Source of the DNA: Gammaproteobacteria bacterium
Lineage (GTDB): Bacteria; Pseudomonadota; Gammaproteobacteria; Eutrophobiales; Eutrophobiaceae
Assembly: GCA_016193395.1 (NCBI GenBank)
Contig: JACPSH010000017.1
Coordinates: 1-64,000 of the forward strand
Length of the DNA stretch: 64,000 nucleotides
Reading direction: 5' to 3'
The stretch's first letter is position 1. Each line of letters begins with the position of its first letter. Below are positions 29,093-37,847 of this stretch, piece after piece. The notes under the pieces are model-generated. The model had not been told where the DNA came from. It searched no databases and was given only the letters and a program-made list of their open reading frames with translations. Made by a program: the position numbers and the translations under genes.

Positions 29093-31447
29093 ATGGCCAC
29101 TGAAGCTGACACCTGCCGCAAGTACGTCCTGCCCAAGCTCTACGCGGCGGGCTGGAATGACGATCAGATAAGCGAGCAGCGGACATTCACGGATGGGCGC
29201 ATCATGGTTGCCGCGACGCGAGTATGGCGCAGACCACAGAAGCGCGCCGACTACCTGCTCCGGTACCGGCCCAATTTCATGATCGCCGTGGTGGAGGCCA
29301 AGGCATCGCACAAGAAACCGGCCGATGGCCTGCAGCAGGCAATGGAATACGCCCAGTTCCTCGACCTCAAGTTTGCCTACAGCACGAACGGGCAGGGGAT
29401 TGTCGAGCACGACTTCCTGACCGGAAAGCAATCGAGACTGGATGCGTTTCCATCGCCCGAAGATTTGTGGAATCGTCTCCAGTCGCACCTGGGGCTGAAG
29501 GGTCCGGACCCGACACAGCGGTTTTTGGCGCCTGGCATGTCGGTGCCCGGCAAACCGCTGCGCTACTACCAGGAAATTGCGGTCAACCGCGTCATCGGCG
29601 CCCTCCTCGGCGGCCGGCGCCGCGTGTTGCTGAACATGGCGACCGGTACGGGCAAGACCGATGTTGCCTTTCAGGTCTGCTGGAAGCTCTGGAGCACGCG
29701 GTGGAACCGCACGGGCGAACCGCGACGCCCGCGCATCCTTTTCTTGTCCGACCGGACGGTACTGGTCGACGATCCCAAGGACAAGCAATTCGCTCCGTTC
29801 GGCGATGCGCGGATGAAAATCCAGGGGGAGGCGATCAAGAGCCGCGAAATGTACTTCGCTACGTATCAAGCGATTGCCCGCGACGAAAGCCGTCCCGGCC
29901 TCTACAGGGACTACAGCCCGGAGTTCTTCGACCTTGTAATCGTCGATGAGTGCCACCGCGGCAGCGCCCGTGACGAGAGCAACTGGCGCGAGATCCTCCA
30001 GTACTTCCACCCGGCCTTCCAGCTCGGTATGACCGCCACGCCTCTGCGCGAGGACAACCGCGACACCTATGCCTATTTCGGCGATCCGGTTTACAGCTAC
30101 AGCCTGCGCCAGGGCATTGACGATGGGTTCCTCGCACCGTATCGGGTTCATCGGATCGTCACGGACGTGGATGCAACCGGGTGGAGACCATCAAAGGATG
30201 AGCTGGATCGCTATGGCCGCAGCATCCCGGACGAGGAATTCCAGACGCCGGATTTTGAAAGGAGGGTGGCGCTGCGCGCCCGCACACAGGCAATTGCAAA
30301 AAACATCACCGATTTCCTTAAGAAGTCCGATCCCTTCGCGAAGACGATCGTCTTCTGCGTGGACCAGGAACACGCAGACGAGATGCGGCAGGCCATCAAC
30401 AATCTCTGTCCGGAGCAGGTCCGGCAACACCCGGACTATGTCGTCCGGATCGTCTCTGATGAAGGCGACATCGGCCGGGGGCACTTGGGCCGGTTTCAGG
30501 AACCGGAAAAGCTGACGCCGGCAATTGTTACGACTTCCAAGCTGCTGAGCACAGGCGTGGATGTGCAGACGTGCAAGAACATCGCTATTGTCCAGATGAT
30601 CAACTCCATGACGGAGTTCAAGCAGATCATCGGCCGCGGCACCCGTGTCCGCGCCGACTACGGCAAGCTATGGTTCTCCATTCTGGACTACACTGGCAGC
30701 GCGACGCGCCTGTTCGCCGATCCGGACTTCGACGGCGATCCCATCGATCCGCCGACGGAGACGACTCTGGATCAGCCGATCCCCGAAATCGGCGGTGAAC
30801 CTGCCGAAGAGGAACAACCCGAGATGCTCGATGGGGAAATGCTGCTGGGGGAACCGGCCGAACCTATATTGAGCAAGTTCTACGTGGACGGCGGCGAAGT
30901 AAAGATCGCCGCGCATGTCGTATATGAGATGGACGCCAGCGGCAAGCAGCTTCGTGTCGTGAAATTCACCGACTATGCCGCCGAGAAAGTGCGAAGCTTG
31001 TGGACCTCCGCCGCTGAACTGCGCTCACGCTGGACCGATGCCCAGGAACGGGCCGCTGTCATTGAAGCATTAGAGGAGCGCGGGATCACGCTGGAACTGC
31101 TTGCGGACAATACCAGTCAGCCTGATGCCGACCCTTTCGATCTGCTGTGTTATGTCGCTTTCAACGCGCCGTTGCGCAGCCGCCGCGAAAGGGCCGATCA
31201 GCTTCGCAAGGGCCGGTTGGACTTCTGGGAGCAGTTCAAGCCGGAGGCGCGGCAAATCCTCAATGAAGTCCTTGATAAATACATCGACTTCGGCACTGCA
31301 CAGTTCAAGATCCCGGACATCCTGAAAGTCCCGCCGGTCTCGGCGCACGGCAACGTTATGGAAATCATCGACAAATTCGGTGGCGCCGACCGGCTCAGAA
31401 CTGCCATTGAAAGCATGCAGAACCTGCTCTACACCGAAGCGGCCTGA
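29093..31447 (+). CDS. hsdR: Type I restriction enzyme R subunit
   Basis: MATGTGKTDVAFQ, VDECHRGSARDESNW, QIIGRGTRVR. Confidence 0.96.
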   Translation: MATEADTCRKYVLPKLYAAGWNDDQISEQRTFTDGRIMVAATRVWRRPQKRADYLLRYRPNFMIAVVEAKASHKKPADGLQQAMEYAQFLDLKFAYSTNGQGIVEHDFLTGKQSRLDAFPSPEDLWNRLQSHLGLKGPDPTQRFLAPGMSVPGKPLRYYQEIAVNRVIGALLGGRRRVLLNMATGTGKTDVAFQVCWKLWSTRWNRTGEPRRPRILFLSDRTVLVDDPKDKQFAPFGDARMKIQGEAIKSREMYFATYQAIARDESRPGLYRDYSPEFFDLVIVDECHRGSARDESNWREILQYFHPAFQLGMTATPLREDNRDTYAYFGDPVYSYSLRQGIDDGFLAPYRVHRIVTDVDATGWRPSKDELDRYGRSIPDEEFQTPDFERRVALRARTQAIAKNITDFLKKSDPFAKTIVFCVDQEHADEMRQAINNLCPEQVRQHPDYVVRIVSDEGDIGRGHLGRFQEPEKLTPAIVTTSKLLSTGVDVQTCKNIAIVQMINSMTEFKQIIGRGTRVRADYGKLWFSILDYTGSATRLFADPDFDGDPIDPPTETTLDQPIPEIGGEPAEEEQPEMLDGEMLLGEPAEPILSKFYVDGGEVKIAAHVVYEMDASGKQLRVVKFTDYAAEKVRSLWTSAAELRSRWTDAQERAAVIEALEERGITLELLADNTSQPDADPFDLLCYVAFNAPLRSRRERADQLRKGRLDFWEQFKPEARQILNEVLDKYIDFGTAQFKIPDILKVPPVSAHGNVMEIIDKFGGADRLRTAIESMQNLLYTEAA

Positions 31448-31452
31448 TCCCC

Positions 31453-32991
31453 ATGGCTCGCAGGAAGAAATCCGACGCGCCCGTCACAAGCGCCCAATCG
31501 CTCGGCAGCCTCATCAAGTCCTGTCGCAAAACCATGCGCAAGGACAAAGGACTCAACACCGATCTCGACCGTTTGCCGATGCTCACATGGATTATGTTTA
31601 TCAAGTTTCTGGACGATCTCGAGCAGGTACGCCAAAGCGAGGCCGCCCTCGAAGGCAAGCGATTCCGCCCCGCCATTGTGGCACCCTACCGCTGGCGCGA
31701 TTGGGCTGCCAAAGAGGACGGCATCACCGGTGATGCGCTCATTTCATTCGTCCAGGACGAGGAGGCCACACGTCCAGACGGCACCAAGGGACCCGGACTG
31801 TTTGCCTATCTGCGTTCATTGACAGGCGCCAACGGCGGGGACCGGCGCGACGTCATCCGCACCGTATTCCAGGGCACCGTGAACCGGATGATCAACGGGT
31901 ACCTGTTGCGCGACGTACTCACCAAGATCAACGGCATCCATTTCACTTCCACGGAGGAGATCTACACCCTCGGCAGTCTCTACGAGTCCATGCTGAAAGA
32001 GATGCGCGACGCCGCGGGCGAGAACGGCGAGTTCTACACGCCGCGCCCATTGGTGAAGTTCATCGTGACCGTGACCAATCCGACGCTCGGCGAGACCATG
32101 CTAGACCCTGCCGCCGGTACGGGTGGCTTTCTGGCCGAAGCATTCGGGCACCTTAGGAAGCATTGCAAGACCGCCCAACACCATCGTCAACTGCAGCGGG
32201 AGACCCTCTTCGGCATCGAGGCCAAGTCGCTGCCGTACCTGCTTTGCCAGATGAATCTACTTCTGCACGGACTGGAGTCGCCGAACATCGACCCACTCAA
32301 TGCGCTCCGCTTTCCGCTACGGGAGATCGGCGACAAAGACCGCGTGGATATCGTGATGACCAATCCTCCATTCGGCGGTGAGGAGGAGCGCGGCATTCTG
32401 GGTAACTTCCCGGAAGACAAGCAGACTGCCGAGACCGCGCTGTTGTTTTTGCAACTGATCATGCGCAAGCTGCGGCGCCAGCCCAAGCCGGGACGTGCGG
32501 CTGTGATTGTCCCGAACGGCACGCTATTCGGTGATGGCGTGTGCGCCCGCATCAAGGAGGAACTGCTCAAGGAGTTCAATCTGCACACCATCGCCCGCCT
32601 GCCCAACGGCGTGTTTGCGCCCTACACAGGCATCCCGACAAACGTGCTGTTCTTCGATCGCTCCGGCCCGACTAAGGAAGTCTGGTATTACGAGCAGCCG
32701 CTCCCCGAAGGCCGGAAGAACTACACCAAGACCGCGCCCATCCAGTTCGAGGAGTTCGCCGACTGCATCACGTGGTGGAACAAGCGCGAAGAAAACGACC
32801 GCGCCTGGAAAGTGCCCGCCGCCGAACTGCTTGCTGCCAACTGCAACCTCGACCGCAAGAACCCGCACGGCAAAGAAGACATCACGCACCTGCCGCCCGA
32901 CCAACTTGTCGCCGACATTTTGAAGAAAGAGCAGCGCATCGCGGAAATCATGGGCAACATCCGCAACCTTCTGATGAAACATGGCGCATGA
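31453..32991 (+). CDS. hsdM: Type I restriction-modification methyltransferase subunit
   Basis: DPAAGTGGFLAEAF, VMTNPPFGG. Confidence 0.97.
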   Translation: MARRKKSDAPVTSAQSLGSLIKSCRKTMRKDKGLNTDLDRLPMLTWIMFIKFLDDLEQVRQSEAALEGKRFRPAIVAPYRWRDWAAKEDGITGDALISFVQDEEATRPDGTKGPGLFAYLRSLTGANGGDRRDVIRTVFQGTVNRMINGYLLRDVLTKINGIHFTSTEEIYTLGSLYESMLKEMRDAAGENGEFYTPRPLVKFIVTVTNPTLGETMLDPAAGTGGFLAEAFGHLRKHCKTAQHHRQLQRETLFGIEAKSLPYLLCQMNLLLHGLESPNIDPLNALRFPLREIGDKDRVDIVMTNPPFGGEEERGILGNFPEDKQTAETALLFLQLIMRKLRRQPKPGRAAVIVPNGTLFGDGVCARIKEELLKEFNLHTIARLPNGVFAPYTGIPTNVLFFDRSGPTKEVWYYEQPLPEGRKNYTKTAPIQFEEFADCITWWNKREENDRAWKVPAAELLAANCNLDRKNPHGKEDITHLPPDQLVADILKKEQRIAEIMGNIRNLLMKHGA

Positions 32992-34166
32992 GCAATGCGT
33001 GGCCAATTGTTAGGCTTGGCGAGGCGTTGATAGAACGGCGGGAAGCTCCATCGGCTGACGACCTCACGTTTGGCCGCGTTCGCATCGTCTCGAAAATCAG
33101 TTTCGACACGGGGCAAATCGAACTTCGTACCGGCTCAGAAACAAATACGGGGATGATTCTCGCCCGTCCCGGTGATCTAGTAATTTCCGGCATAAACGCA
33201 GCAAAAGGCGCAGTTGCCATCTACGAAGCGCAAAACACGGGGCCGATAGCAGCGACAATTCATTACGGCGCTTACAGACCAAAGCCAGACCGTGCCGACA
33301 TAAAGTTTCTGTGGTGGTTCTTTCGCAGCCGATTCTTCCGCGAGTTGCTTACGCAACACGTTCCCGGTGGCATTAAGACTGAGTTGAAATCAAAGCGGTT
33401 GCTTCCGATCCCGGTTCCGCTGCCGCCATTGGCGGAACAGCGGCGCGTGGTGGTGCGGATTGAGGAACTGGCCGCCCAAATCCAGGAGGCCCACACCCTC
33501 CGCCACCAAGCCGCTGAGGAAGCGGACGCGATTCTCCCGACCGCCCGTCACGCAACCATCTCTCAGTATCGTTCGGAAACAGTGGTTCTGGAAGACGTGT
33601 GTGCTGCGATAATTGATAATCTCCACAGCAACCCGCGTCTCTCTGAAACAGGCATTCCGTGCGTCCGCTCACCCGATGTCGGGTGGGGCACGCTGAACCT
33701 AGATGGCGCGCAACGAACGGACGAAGCCGAATTCCGTCGGCGAACAGTTCGTGGGACACCAGGCGTAGATGACATTGTTCTTGTCCGAGAAGGCGGAGGC
33801 ACTGGGAAGTGTGCGCTTGTTCAGCCTGATTTGCGCTTCAGCCTCGGACAGCGCGTGATGATGCTACGTCCGAATAGCGAACGCATCGTGCCCCGTTTCT
33901 TTCTTCATCAGCTTCTTTCGCCTCTAGTGCAAGATCAGATAGCTCCGCTATCGAAAGGTTCGGCCTCACCGCATCTGAATATCGGTGCGTTGCGGCGGTT
34001 CAACTTGATACTTCCCTCACTCCCCGAGCAACGCTGGATCGTGGCGGAACTGGATGCACTGCAAGCAGAGATGGGCGCGCTGAAGCGCCTGCAAGCCGAC
34101 ACTGCCACTGAACTCGATGCCCTGCTCCCCTCCGTCCTCGACCGCGCCTTCAAGGGCGAACTCTAG
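32988..34166 (+). CDS. hsdS: Type I restriction-modification specificity subunit
   Basis: two TRDs separated by LPPLAEQRRVVVRIEEL/LPSLPEQRWIVAELDAL repeats; overlaps hsdM stop. Confidence 0.94.
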   Translation: MSNAWPIVRLGEALIERREAPSADDLTFGRVRIVSKISFDTGQIELRTGSETNTGMILARPGDLVISGINAAKGAVAIYEAQNTGPIAATIHYGAYRPKPDRADIKFLWWFFRSRFFRELLTQHVPGGIKTELKSKRLLPIPVPLPPLAEQRRVVVRIEELAAQIQEAHTLRHQAAEEADAILPTARHATISQYRSETVVLEDVCAAIIDNLHSNPRLSETGIPCVRSPDVGWGTLNLDGAQRTDEAEFRRRTVRGTPGVDDIVLVREGGGTGKCALVQPDLRFSLGQRVMMLRPNSERIVPRFFLHQLLSPLVQDQIAPLSKGSASPHLNIGALRRFNLILPSLPEQRWIVAELDALQAEMGALKRLQADTATELDALLPSVLDRAFKGEL

Positions 34167-34232
34167 GCAAACTGACAGGGAGGTTACATCCCGGCATCAA
34201 GCCCACTTTCCCCGAACTCCAATCGAATCACT

Positions 34233-34622
34233 TTAGGGCTTGCAAATCCTGACCAGATCGATCGCGAAGTCGCACTTTTCCTTATTCGCTGTCTGCCAAG
34301 CATGAACGTCCATTCTTGAGGTGCAACCTGCATCTTCCAGTAATGCTTCGGACTTGTCGGATGAGCACATTAATACACTCGAGAATCCGCCTTGGCTACG
34401 TGCAGTAACCCAATACGCTGACAGATCATCAAGCTGCCCAGGATCATGCTGCGTAGCGGCCTTTAGCAAATCCTGCCCCTGCAACCTCGATTCCGGGTTG
34501 TCCAATACGAATGTTTCCACCGAGAGCGCTACCTTGGTGAGTGCTGCAGCCTCTCGGAACAGGTTATTGGCTGCATTTGCCGAAGCCGCAAGCAGAATTA
34601 GGGCACTGACCAGGATGTGCAT
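34233..34622 (-). CDS. Small secreted hypothetical protein
   Basis: MHILVSALILLAASANA signal peptide; conserved Cys. Confidence 0.6.
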   Translation of the reverse strand: MHILVSALILLAASANAANNLFREAAALTKVALSVETFVLDNPESRLQGQDLLKAATQHDPGQLDDLSAYWVTARSQGGFSSVLMCSSDKSEALLEDAGCTSRMDVHAWQTANKEKCDFAIDLVRICKP

Positions 34623-34644
34623 GCGGATGTGAATCACTTTTACC

Positions 34645-35565
34645 CTAGCTCCAGAAGACGAGTTGACCTGCGTCGTCCCTGCCAGTATCGAGGTTCCAAT
34701 TACCGAACGCACGAAGAGCATCATCGCTGCCCGAGTAGACGGCTTCGCCAAGATGACCCCACATCGTTCGAATATTCTCGATGGCTCGGTCGAAGATCGC
34801 ATCATAGTGGAGGCGATTGCTGCCAGGAACTTCGAGAGAATCAATGAAGGTATGGTCTATCTCATCCGGCTTTGGGTACATCAGCCCCTGGTCATAGGCA
34901 ACATGACGGGCGAAGGGAATTAGCTGGGTGCCCTCCTCGAACTCATCCAGTATCCCGTAGAAGCGGCTGTGCCAAACGCGTGGATCAGGCGGATTCTTCT
35001 CGTACTCCTGTGGATGTACTTCCGCCAATGCTTCTGACCATAAACGGGCTAGGTCTTCGTCCAGAGTGCGGTTTTTCCTGTCGCCGCACCGCCCAAGACC
35101 GGAATCGAGGTACTCCGATAGTCCTATATCACCGACGTTCAATCGTTGAAAGATGTATGCGTCCTGATGCATCTCACATGTACGGTGAGCACCCTTGTTG
35201 TCCGCATATGGTCCGACCTTCCGCTCAACGACAGGGTGGATCGTGACATCACCTGTTACATGCACTACATAGCCAGCGAGCCAGGCGAAAAGCTTGTCGC
35301 GAGTGGCACCAGTCATTTGGTGAACCCGTCTTGCAGCAACTTGGATTACTTGCCCGGTTCGCTCGTAATGCATCAAATCCGCCCACCGAGAAGCGCCGCC
35401 TTCACCGAAGGCGAGGTAGGGATAGTCCGGGCTTACGCAACCCAAGTCGCCGTAGGGAGCGTATTTCCCTATCGCCGAGGCTGCTTGCGGGTTCACTGCC
35501 GCCCTCAGCGGGTGCGGCTCTCGTGCTATTGCAACAAGGGTAAGGTGTGCGTACGCGGCGGGCAT
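34645..35565 (-). CDS. Zinc-dependent phospholipase C-like domain protein
   Basis: MPAAYAHLTLVAIA...LAGYVVHVTGDVTIHPVVE. Confidence 0.55.
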   Translation of the reverse strand: MPAAYAHLTLVAIAREPHPLRAAVNPQAASAIGKYAPYGDLGCVSPDYPYLAFGEGGASRWADLMHYERTGQVIQVAARRVHQMTGATRDKLFAWLAGYVVHVTGDVTIHPVVERKVGPYADNKGAHRTCEMHQDAYIFQRLNVGDIGLSEYLDSGLGRCGDRKNRTLDEDLARLWSEALAEVHPQEYEKNPPDPRVWHSRFYGILDEFEEGTQLIPFARHVAYDQGLMYPKPDEIDHTFIDSLEVPGSNRLHYDAIFDRAIENIRTMWGHLGEAVYSGSDDALRAFGNWNLDTGRDDAGQLVFWS

Positions 35566-35605
35566 TTTGGTTCTATGCTGGGTTGAGCGAACTGGAAATC
35601 AAGGA

Positions 35606-35854
35606 TCAATGCTCCCTGTCTCTTGGCGGATTCGGGTCGTGGCCTGGGTGAATGGTGTCTTTGCTCCTGATCTTCCTATCCAGGCCCACGGTGGTTAGCT
35701 CACCCCCACCTTGGTTCTGCAACATCGTGCGAGCTGTGTCCACGGCTTCCTTTTGCGTGCCGTGGAGGCTCGAGGCTCGATCTGCATCGTTTCTCTTGTT
35801 AACCCATGTTCTGTCGGGGCGGCGATATACGGTGCGGTCTCTGTCTTTGCTCAT
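35606..35854 (-). CDS. DUF2188 domain-containing protein
   Basis: TVYRRPDRTWVNKRNDADRASSLHGTQKEAVDTARTMLQNQGGGEL. Confidence 0.85.
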   Translation of the reverse strand: MSKDRDRTVYRRPDRTWVNKRNDADRASSLHGTQKEAVDTARTMLQNQGGGELTTVGLDRKIRSKDTIHPGHDPNPPRDREH

Positions 35855-35898
35855 AATTGATACCCCCTGATCGCGATCAATTCAATTGAATACACCGG

Positions 35899-37215
35899 TC
35901 ACTTATTTCCCTGATTGCAGTCAACGAGAGGGAACAACCCGAAAGATCTGCGGCGATCCAAGATTTCCATCGAGCTAATTTTCTGGCCGAATCGCCGCTG
36001 AAAATCGACGAAGATATTCTGTAATTCCAAGTCGAGGCTATGGAACAGCCTTTCGTCATTGCAGAACGAGTAGGTATTGCCCCAACCGCGAATGATGCGA
36101 CTGGCGTCCAGAATCGCGTCGGCGGAAGTTTTCCTGGAAAACAATGCGGTCCTGGGATCGGAGATGGAATTCAGGCATTCGTGCAATATTGTCCTGGTTT
36201 TCTGCTTCAACTCACTCCGCTTCGCCCTGGTTGGTCGTATCCGATCCTGTTGGATGTCACAGCCGAGGAAAGTGAATCCGCGAATCGATTGACCGTGGCT
36301 AGACTTTTCTCGTTCGACCGGATTTGAATCGCGTGGGTCATACGCGCTTAATCCCATTTCCTGCAGCAATTCGAGCGCATACTGCAGAGCTTTAAATGCG
36401 GCCTTCTGACTCGGCGCAAAGAGGATGAAATCATCGATGTACCGAATGCAAATGATGCCGCGTCGGTTCATCTGGACGTCGAAATCCGCGAGCAGCAGAT
36501 TGCAAAGCAAAGGGGAGAGGCAGGAACCCTGAGCTACACCTTCGTCGCATAGAGGAAAAAGCCTCAGCTTATCTCCGAACGATTGGAGATCCTTCAGTTC
36601 CGTGGTCGTCGCTTCTACAAGCAGGGCATTGAACTGTGGATCGAACGTATGCGCCTTTATCAGGTCCACGGCACGCTGACGGGGCACTGCAGTGAAGAAG
36701 GATTTGATGTCGGTCTTGATGTAATACTTGGATTCCTTCCCGGCGCTAACGGCCTTGGCAATCGCTGGAGGTACGCCAAACTCAGGACCTGCAATTCCTC
36801 CGAAGTTGTAGCCGGCGGTCAGGGTTCGCTGAATCTCTGGAATTGATTGAACAACGTCCAGAATCGCGCGTTGTACGATGCGGCTTTCTATTGGAGCTAT
36901 GACAATCGGGCGCTCCGATTTGCCCTTCTTCTTGCGTACAAGTGCGCCACGGGCTGGTTCAAACCGAAAACGCCGAGTGCGGAGTTGCCGGTTAAGTCGA
37001 TTCAGGTGCCTGCGGGATTGGATCGAAAACTGCCTGATGTCTTCTCTGGTTTCCCTTGAGTCTGATTTCAGCCCATTTTCCTGAATGACGCGCCAAGCCC
37101 GATCGAGCGTTTCGGGCTTTTGAACTCGTGCGTACAGAGAAGCGTTCTTCCGCGTGGATGTGGTGGGCCCCACCAGCGAGCTCTGCCCAACCGTTTCAAG
37201 CGTTGACTCCAGCAT
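35899..37215 (-). CDS. Reverse transcriptase domain protein (unknown-group/DRT-like, unclassified)
   Basis: RPIVIAPIESRIVQRAIL, YYIKTDIKSFFTAV, GVAQGSCLSPLLCNLLLADFD, IRYIDDFILF; no HNH or maturase domain recognised. Confidence 0.9.
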   Translation of the reverse strand: MLESTLETVGQSSLVGPTTSTRKNASLYARVQKPETLDRAWRVIQENGLKSDSRETREDIRQFSIQSRRHLNRLNRQLRTRRFRFEPARGALVRKKKGKSERPIVIAPIESRIVQRAILDVVQSIPEIQRTLTAGYNFGGIAGPEFGVPPAIAKAVSAGKESKYYIKTDIKSFFTAVPRQRAVDLIKAHTFDPQFNALLVEATTTELKDLQSFGDKLRLFPLCDEGVAQGSCLSPLLCNLLLADFDVQMNRRGIICIRYIDDFILFAPSQKAAFKALQYALELLQEMGLSAYDPRDSNPVEREKSSHGQSIRGFTFLGCDIQQDRIRPTRAKRSELKQKTRTILHECLNSISDPRTALFSRKTSADAILDASRIIRGWGNTYSFCNDERLFHSLDLELQNIFVDFQRRFGQKISSMEILDRRRSFGLFPLVDCNQGNK

Positions 37216-37384
37216 GCGAGGCTAAATGCCTGGCCTGACCATCCGGCTGGTACTGCCAGCAGATGGCGTTATCGGGAAGCGAGGTTGCGCTGCAATGCAG
37301 CCAGCCCGCCGCGATAACCAGAAGCGAAAGCGCCAGCGCCCACGCGCGGCCGCCGGCCGCGCAAGCGTTGGCACGTTTTTGCAT
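37196..37384 (-). CDS. Possible small membrane/secreted ORF overlapping RT start
   Basis: MQKRANACAAGGRAWALALSLLVIAAGWLHCSATSLPDNAICWQYQPDGQARHLASHAGVNA; may instead be incidental to the structured RNA region. Confidence 0.3.
   Translation of the reverse strand: MQKRANACAAGGRAWALALSLLVIAAGWLHCSATSLPDNAICWQYQPDGQARHLASHAGVNA
37202..37320 (-). repeat. 119-nt direct repeat copy A (overlaps RT start codon)
   Basis: 118/119 identical to 37551-37669. Confidence 0.95.
37332..37372. other. GC-rich hairpin in spacer between RT-leader repeats
   Basis: GCCAGCGC...GCGCGGCC GCC GGCCGCGC...GCGTTGGC, followed on + strand by ACGTTTTT. Confidence 0.7.
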
Positions 37385-37464
37385 GTCTCCAGTTTCACTG
37401 CATTCTCCATCGACTGTAACGTTTTTGGCCTCCTTGGCAACACCGCGGAGCATGCCCCTCCACT

Positions 37465-37549
37465 CTCGCCCAGAAATAAAGTCCCGCAACCGTCTGGTGG
37501 GGGCTCACCTTCAGCCAAGCGCCGGTCATTATCGAGACGGTTGGGCGAG
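37465..37549 (-). other. Putative structured RNA stem in RT leader
   Basis: CTCGCCCA/TGGGCGAG and ACCGTCT/AGACGGT stems on the RT strand. Confidence 0.65.
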
Positions 37550-37550
37550 T

Positions 37551-37669
37551 GTTGACTCCAGCATGCGAGGCTAAATGCCTGGCCTGACCATCCGGCTGGT
37601 ACTGCCAGCAGATGGCGTTATCGGGAAGCGAGGCTGCGCTGCAATGCAGCCAGCCCGCCGCGATAACCA
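37551..37669 (-). repeat. 119-nt direct repeat copy B (upstream of RT)
   Basis: single difference from copy A (37634 C versus 37285 T). Confidence 0.95.
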
Positions 37670-37770
37670 TGAAGTACACATTTAGTAGTGGGGGCGGGAG
37701 TCGAAAAGTTCAAGGGGTAGGGGTGGAGTCTTATTTCCATTAACTAATCGACCATAGATATACATAAAAT

Positions 37771-37811
37771 ACTAAAATATATGATTGTGTATATTTAGTT
37801 TTTACTAAATA
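37771..37811. promoter_or_regulatory. AT-rich operator-like palindromes upstream of mobile mystery protein A
   Basis: ACTAAAATATA...TATATTTAGT and TATTTAGT-TTTT-ACTAAATA. Confidence 0.6.
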
Positions 37812-37847
37812 ATAAACATCCAGAGATTCTAGATAGTTAAAGAAATT

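Noticed and set aside
35899-37215. Retron RT
   Set aside because: No NAXXH or VTG retron motifs recognised; catalytic box is YIDD; leader shows direct repeats rather than an obvious msr/msd with a1/a2.
37196-37680. Diversity-generating retroelement (TR/VR pair)
   Set aside because: Only one substitution between repeats, RT motif is QGSCLSPLLCN rather than the DGR type, and no C-type-lectin-like target gene was seen.
35855-37700. Group II intron
   Set aside because: No recognisable domain V or GUGYG boundary around the RT, and no HNH or maturase domain at the RT C-terminus.
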